Assembly: GCA_003955985.1 (NCBI GenBank)
Contig: CP033784.1
Coordinates: forward strand, 1,860,001 to 1,924,000
Source: Corynebacterium jeikeium
GTDB taxonomy: Bacteria; Actinomycetota; Actinomycetes; Mycobacteriales; Mycobacteriaceae
DNA length: 64,000 nucleotides
Reading direction: 5' to 3'
The notes under the pieces are model-generated. The model had not been told where the DNA came from. It saw nothing but the letters and a program-made list of their open reading frames with translations, and did no database searches. Shown here piece by piece: positions 60,407-64,000 of the stretch (positions are counted from its first letter, which is position 1; every line of letters begins with the position of its first letter). Made by a program: the position numbers and the translations under genes.

Positions 60407-60694
60407 TTGGAGGTTGCTATGACTGCAGTGGAAGAAGCTCGGATAATCAAGGGAACCGGTCTCCACCTGATGCTCATACTAACTACCACCAGCACTAATG
60501 GGAATAAGAAAACGAGATTGTTTCGTTAATCACCCCCATGATGACCATCCAAAACGCCTACCCTATCGACCCCAAAGCCCCAGGGTCCCGCCTGTCAGAT
60601 ATGACAAAAATAGCCATTCACCTGGCTTTGTAGGTTAGCATTACCTAACATTGCCGACTGTCGGGGATAGTCTGGATTCAATAGCAACCTCCAA
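60407..60694. repeat. 288-bp segment bounded by 14-bp inverted repeats
   Basis: TTGGAGGTTGCTAT (60407-60420) and ATAGCAACCTCCAA (60681-60694) are perfect inverted copies in a gap without a gene (60310-60943). Between them lie AT-rich sequence and a DtxR-like box. It could be a small non-autonomous element, or a long-range stem of an RNA. I see no clear target duplication. Confidence 0.5.
60630..60648. promoter_or_regulatory. DtxR/IdeR-like iron box
   Basis: GTAGGTTAGCATTACCTAA resembles the DtxR consensus TWAGGTTAGSCTAACCTWA with a few differences. It lies about 300 bp upstream of the acyl-CoA dehydrogenase gene and next to no other start codon, so its target could be an unannotated small RNA or a distant promoter. 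Confidence 0.5.
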
Positions 60695-60943
60695 CCGCAA
60701 CGGGGGTAGTTTTCCGGGAAGGTTGGGCACAATATCCGTCGTCAAGCGATTTCACGTCATCAATCGGGAAAAAACTTTTAAAAAAACAAGTGTCTCTCAT
60801 CACACTCATGCATAATGGGGTACAACAGTCATAGTCACTATGACGATGAACCGAGGCCATCGCGTTTATCTGCAGCGTTTATCTGCGACGTACGAAAAGG
60901 CCTTAAGACAAAAATTCCACGACAATATTTCTAGGAGCATGTC

Positions 60944-62116
60944 ATGAAGGACTTTCTGCCCCGTACTCACTTCGAAGAAGAGCACAACATGTTCCGCGAC
61001 ATGGTTCGCGGCTTCGTCGAGAAGGAAATCACCCCGAACGTAGAGCGCTGGCACAAGGAAGGTCAGCCGGACCGCGAGATTTTCAAGAAGGCCGGTGAGC
61101 TGGGCCTGATTGGTATGTCCACCCCGGAGGCATACGGCGGCGGCGGAGAGATGGACTTCCGCTACAACCAGGTCCTGAACGAGGAGCTCTCCAACGCCGA
61201 CTGTGGCTCCATCGTCGTTTCCTTCGGCGTTCTCAACGACCTGGTCGCTCCGTACCTGGCCAAGTTCGGTAACGAAGAGCAGAAGCAGAAGTACCTGGCT
61301 TCCATGAACGCCGGCGACACCATCGGCTGCCTCGCTATGACCGAGCCGGGCGCCGGTTCTGACCTGGCAGGTATGCGCACCTTCGCCAAGAAGGACGGCG
61401 ACCACTACGTCCTCAACGGCACCAAGATCTTCATCTCCAACGGCATGATGGCCGACTTCGCTCTCGTCGCAGCTATCACCGACCCATCCAAGGGCCGCGC
61501 TGGCGTCTCCATGTTCATCGTCGACGCTGATCTCGAGGGCTTCACCAAGGCTGGCCCGCTGCAGAAGGTCGGCCTGAAGGCTCAGGACACCGCTGAGCTC
61601 AACTTCGACAACGTCCGCGTTCCGGCCGAGAACTTGCTCGGCGAAGAGGGCGCTGCCTTCGGCTACCTGCGCACCAACCTCGCTCACGAGCGCCTGACCC
61701 TGGCTTGCGGCTCTGTCGCAACTTCCCGCCGCGCCTGGACCCTGGCTTACAAGTACGCTCAGGAGCGCGAGGCATTCGGTCGCCCGATCATCCAGCACCA
61801 GGTCCACGGCCACTACCTGGCTGACATTGCCACCCGCGTCACCGCCCTGCAGGCTTTCGTTGACCAGGCTGTTATGGCCCACAACGCTGGCCAGCTGGAC
61901 GAGACCGGTGCTTCCATGGCCAAGTACTGGACCACCGAGGAGCAGCAGGACATCGTTACCCGCTGCCTGCAGATGTTCGGTGGCTACGGCTTCATGCTCG
62001 AGTACCCAATCTCCACTCACTACCTCGACTCCAAGGTCCAGACCATTTACGGTGGCACCAACGAGATCATGAAGGAGATCATCTTCCGTCGTATCGCCAA
62101 GGGCGGCGCAGAGTAA
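60944..62116 (+). CDS. Acyl-CoA dehydrogenase
   Basis: This 390-residue FAD-dependent dehydrogenase introduces the alpha-beta double bond in acyl-CoA thioesters. It has the three family domains with CLAMTEPGAGSDLAGMRTFA (residues about 128-147), KIFISNGMMADFALVAA, the C-terminal FAD signature QMFGGYGFMLEYPISTHYLD and the catalytic Glu in YGGTNEIMKEII (about 372-383). Chain-length specificity cannot be read. RBS AGGAGCATGTC precedes the ATG. Codon bias suggests good expression. It is terminated right after the stop. Confidence 0.92.
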   Translation: MKDFLPRTHFEEEHNMFRDMVRGFVEKEITPNVERWHKEGQPDREIFKKAGELGLIGMSTPEAYGGGGEMDFRYNQVLNEELSNADCGSIVVSFGVLNDLVAPYLAKFGNEEQKQKYLASMNAGDTIGCLAMTEPGAGSDLAGMRTFAKKDGDHYVLNGTKIFISNGMMADFALVAAITDPSKGRAGVSMFIVDADLEGFTKAGPLQKVGLKAQDTAELNFDNVRVPAENLLGEEGAAFGYLRTNLAHERLTLACGSVATSRRAWTLAYKYAQEREAFGRPIIQHQVHGHYLADIATRVTALQAFVDQAVMAHNAGQLDETGASMAKYWTTEEQQDIVTRCLQMFGGYGFMLEYPISTHYLDSKVQTIYGGTNEIMKEIIFRRIAKGGAE

Positions 62117-62150
62117 ACAGCGCACGTCGGCCTAGCCGATTCGCCCCCAA

Positions 62151-62180
62151 ACCCCGTCAGGTCTTCCTGGCGGGGTTTTT
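62151..62180 (+). terminator. Terminator after the acyl-CoA dehydrogenase gene
   Basis: ACCCCGTCAGG-TCTT-CCTGGCGGGGT (one G-U pair) is followed by TTTTG. The rest of the gap to 62411 has no gene; GAGAT-ACCC-ATCTC and TATACT near 62296-62316 may belong to the promoter of the next gene. Confidence 0.85.
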
Positions 62181-62411
62181 GCATACCTCAAAGTGGGTGG
62201 CTGGCGATTATTTACGAGGCTTAATTAGAGCTCCCTTCCCCCGTGCCACACCCCCACTAAAAACATTACCCCCTACAAAACCGAAACTATACAATGAGAT
62301 ACCCATCTCATATACTAAGATTCTGTTAGGTAATGGTGATGCACTTCACCAAATTCCCTCCTAGGCCGCGCGAGCGCGTGACCGGAGATGAAGGATTGGA
62401 GTTCCAGAGGT

Positions 62412-64000
62412 ATGAGCACAACCAACTCGACCGCTACCCCTCAGCGAAGGGAGGTGTTTTCCACCCGAGCAGCCTTCATTTTCGCCGCTATCGGCTCGGC
62501 AGTCGGGCTTGGAAACATCTGGCGTTTCCCCTATGTCGCATATGACTCCGGCGGTGGCGCTTTCCTTATCCCCTACCTGGTCGCACTTCTGACCGCAGGT
62601 ATCCCACTGCTCTTCCTCGACTTCGCCATCGGACACCGCTTCCGCGGGTCCGCACCGAAGTCGATGCGTCGGATCAAGCCCTGGGCTGAGCCAATCGGCT
62701 GGATCCAGGTCGGTATCGCCTTCTTCATTACCGTCTACTACGCCGTTATTATCGCGTGGTCCTTCATCTACGCCTGGAAGTCCATCCGCAAGAGCTGGGG
62801 CCCAGATGCCGAGACCCACTTCATGAAGGACTTCCTCCAAGTAGACACCGAGAGCGTCTTCTCTCTGGACTTCGTCCCCTCGATTTCCATCGTCCTGCTC
62901 ATTGTCTGGGTACTCGTCATCGGCATTCTGGCCGCTGGTGTGGACAAGGGCATCGGCAAGGTCTCGATTATCTTCATCCCACTGTTGACCATCCTCTTCG
63001 TCGCAGTGGTCATCTACTCCCTGACGCTCGACGGCGCTGCAAAGGGCCTGGATGCATTCTTCACCCCAGACTGGTCCGCACTGACTGACTCCAGCGTATG
63101 GATTGCCGCCTACGGCCAGATCTTCTTCTCCCTGTCCGTGGCCTTCGGCATTATGCTGACCTACGCCTCCTACCTGAAGCCACGCACGAACCTCACCGGC
63201 TCCGGCCTGGTCACCGCGTTCGCAAACTCCTCCTTCGAGGTTCTCGCCGGTATCGGTGTCTTCGCCACCCTGGGCTTCATGGCAGCGCAGTCGGGTGAGG
63301 CCGTTGACGAGGTCGCAACCTCCGGTATTGGTCTTGCCTTCATCGCATTCCCGACGGTCATCTCTGAGATGCCCAAGGTCATCGGTTCGGTCTTCGGGCT
63401 GCTGTTCTTCCTCTCCCTGGCAATCGCCGGTGTGACCTCCCTGATGTCGCTGCTCGAGGTCGTTGTCTCCGCAGTAAAGGACAAGCTGAACCTCGGCCGC
63501 GTCCAGGCCACCCTCACCGTCGGTGGCGCCATGGCCGTCATCTCGCTGCTGGCCTTCCCGACCACCTCAGGTCTGGTAACCCTCGACATTGTCGATAAGT
63601 TCACCAACAACGTCGGTATCGTCCTGGTTGCACTGCTGACCATCATCGCAATCGACTGGATCCTGCGCCGCACCAACGAGTTCGCCATGCACCTCAACGC
63701 CGTCTCCTCGTTCAAGGTCGGCACCATGTGGCAGATCTTCGTCGGAAACATCACGCCGGTCATTCTCGCCGTCATCCTGTTCCAGGAGCTCATTGGACTT
63801 TTCCAGGAAAACTACGAAGGCTACTCCGACACCCAAATCGACATCTTTGGCTGGGGTGTCATCGGCGTGATTCTCATCGGCGCTCTGATTATGGCCATCC
63901 TGCCTTGGCGCGGCCAACACCGTCTCGATGGCCCTCCGGGCTCGGACTTCGGTGTGACGCCAGATTTCAAGCGGTCCTCACACCTGCCACGCAAGCACAC
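62412..64000 (+). CDS. Sodium:neurotransmitter symporter (NSS) family transporter, 3' end missing
   Basis: The reading frame begins at ATG 62412 (AGAGG upstream) and is open to the end of the window, 529 codons. It shows the NSS first helix with the unwound Na+/substrate site, FAAIGSAVGLGNIWRFPYVA (residues about 25-44), then GGGAFLIPYL, and about eleven further helices (FFITVYYAVIIAWSFIYAW, FFSLSVAFGIMLTYASYL). Bacterial NSS proteins import amino acids with Na+; C. glutamicum MetP is one example. The visible end (LPWRGQHRLDGPPGSDFGVT) is the cytosolic tail, so little is missing. Confidence 0.9.
   Translation, partial: MSTTNSTATPQRREVFSTRAAFIFAAIGSAVGLGNIWRFPYVAYDSGGGAFLIPYLVALLTAGIPLLFLDFAIGHRFRGSAPKSMRRIKPWAEPIGWIQVGIAFFITVYYAVIIAWSFIYAWKSIRKSWGPDAETHFMKDFLQVDTESVFSLDFVPSISIVLLIVWVLVIGILAAGVDKGIGKVSIIFIPLLTILFVAVVIYSLTLDGAAKGLDAFFTPDWSALTDSSVWIAAYGQIFFSLSVAFGIMLTYASYLKPRTNLTGSGLVTAFANSSFEVLAGIGVFATLGFMAAQSGEAVDEVATSGIGLAFIAFPTVISEMPKVIGSVFGLLFFLSLAIAGVTSLMSLLEVVVSAVKDKLNLGRVQATLTVGGAMAVISLLAFPTTSGLVTLDIVDKFTNNVGIVLVALLTIIAIDWILRRTNEFAMHLNAVSSFKVGTMWQIFVGNITPVILAVILFQELIGLFQENYEGYSDTQIDIFGWGVIGVILIGALIMAILPWRGQHRLDGPPGSDFGVTPDFKRSSHLPRKH

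Noticed and set aside
60866..62125. 419-codon antisense frame over the acyl-CoA dehydrogenase gene
   Set aside because: Same cause as for fumC; the translation is Val/Gly/Leu-rich without recognisable domains.

Overview
The window is chromosomal DNA of a Corynebacterium or a very close relative; I cannot name the species. The evidence is the core gene content and order (ychF, AI-2E-type permease, DUF6542 protein, xseA, xseB, DUF4245 protein, glpX, fumC), an erm(X) gene with its leader peptide, an IS1249-type element, a CopR box of the kind known in C. glutamicum, a DtxR-like box and an M-box riboswitch typical of actinobacteria.

Layout. 1-6700 is ordinary chromosome: the end of a glutaminase-STAS gene, a patatin-like lipase, an M-box riboswitch with a CBS-domain gene, an MFS exporter, a lipoprotein, a 2H phosphoesterase, an amphi-Trp protein, a decayed ytoQ and a small Lys/Cys-rich protein. 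6721-8286 is an IS110-family element with a long 5' non-coding end (candidate bridge RNA) lying next to a scrap of an EamA permease. 8555-10267 is a SulP permease.

10360-44250 is a 34-kb composite resistance island. Its right end is the 3' end of ychF, next to an intact large serine integrase. Five further short copies of the ychF 3' tail (near 10360, 11240, 15158, 24425 and 27648), all in the ychF orientation and each reading V-[V/D]-[E/D]-F-K-x-[N/D]-V-stop or a close variant, divide the island into modules. Module 1 holds a DUF488 gene. Module 2 holds an LLM oxidoreductase, a CmtR-type Cd/Pb sensor with its P-type ATPase, and an oxidoreductase remnant. Module 3 is a copper block (DUF305 pseudogene, CopB ATPase, CopZ-like chaperone, CopRS, CueP, multicopper oxidase) followed by TlpA, IS3 and serine-integrase remnants. 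Module 4 is a mercury block (MerR, MerA, a small Cys-rich membrane protein) with a truncated copy of the module 2 LLM gene. Module 5 is an integrated plasmid-like segment: iteron-like repeats, erm(X), two 349-bp direct repeats, a structured leader, an excisionase gene broken by IS1249, a putative oriT, a MobV-like relaxase, SSB, a DUF4192 protein, a resolvase remnant, a second SulP with a MerR regulator, a tRNA 3' fragment and the integrase. I infer repeated integration at one site (tandem accretion). I see no intact replication initiator gene.

45296-64000 is again chromosomal core: ychF, the permease, DUF6542, exonuclease VII, DUF4245, fructose bisphosphatase, fumarase, a TIGR01777 epimerase-like gene, a TetR/MFS drug-efflux pair with two tandem operators, a GNAT acetyltransferase, a divergent LysR-substrate-domain/DUF5997 pair, an alpha/beta hydrolase, an acyl-CoA dehydrogenase and the start of a sodium:neurotransmitter-type symporter that runs off the window.

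Together the island genes would cover Cd/Pb/Zn export, Cu export and periplasmic Cu oxidation, Hg(II) reduction and macrolide-lincosamide-streptogramin resistance. Every metal block keeps a recognisable regulator or operator next to it. All calls come from reading the sequence and its translations; no database search was run.
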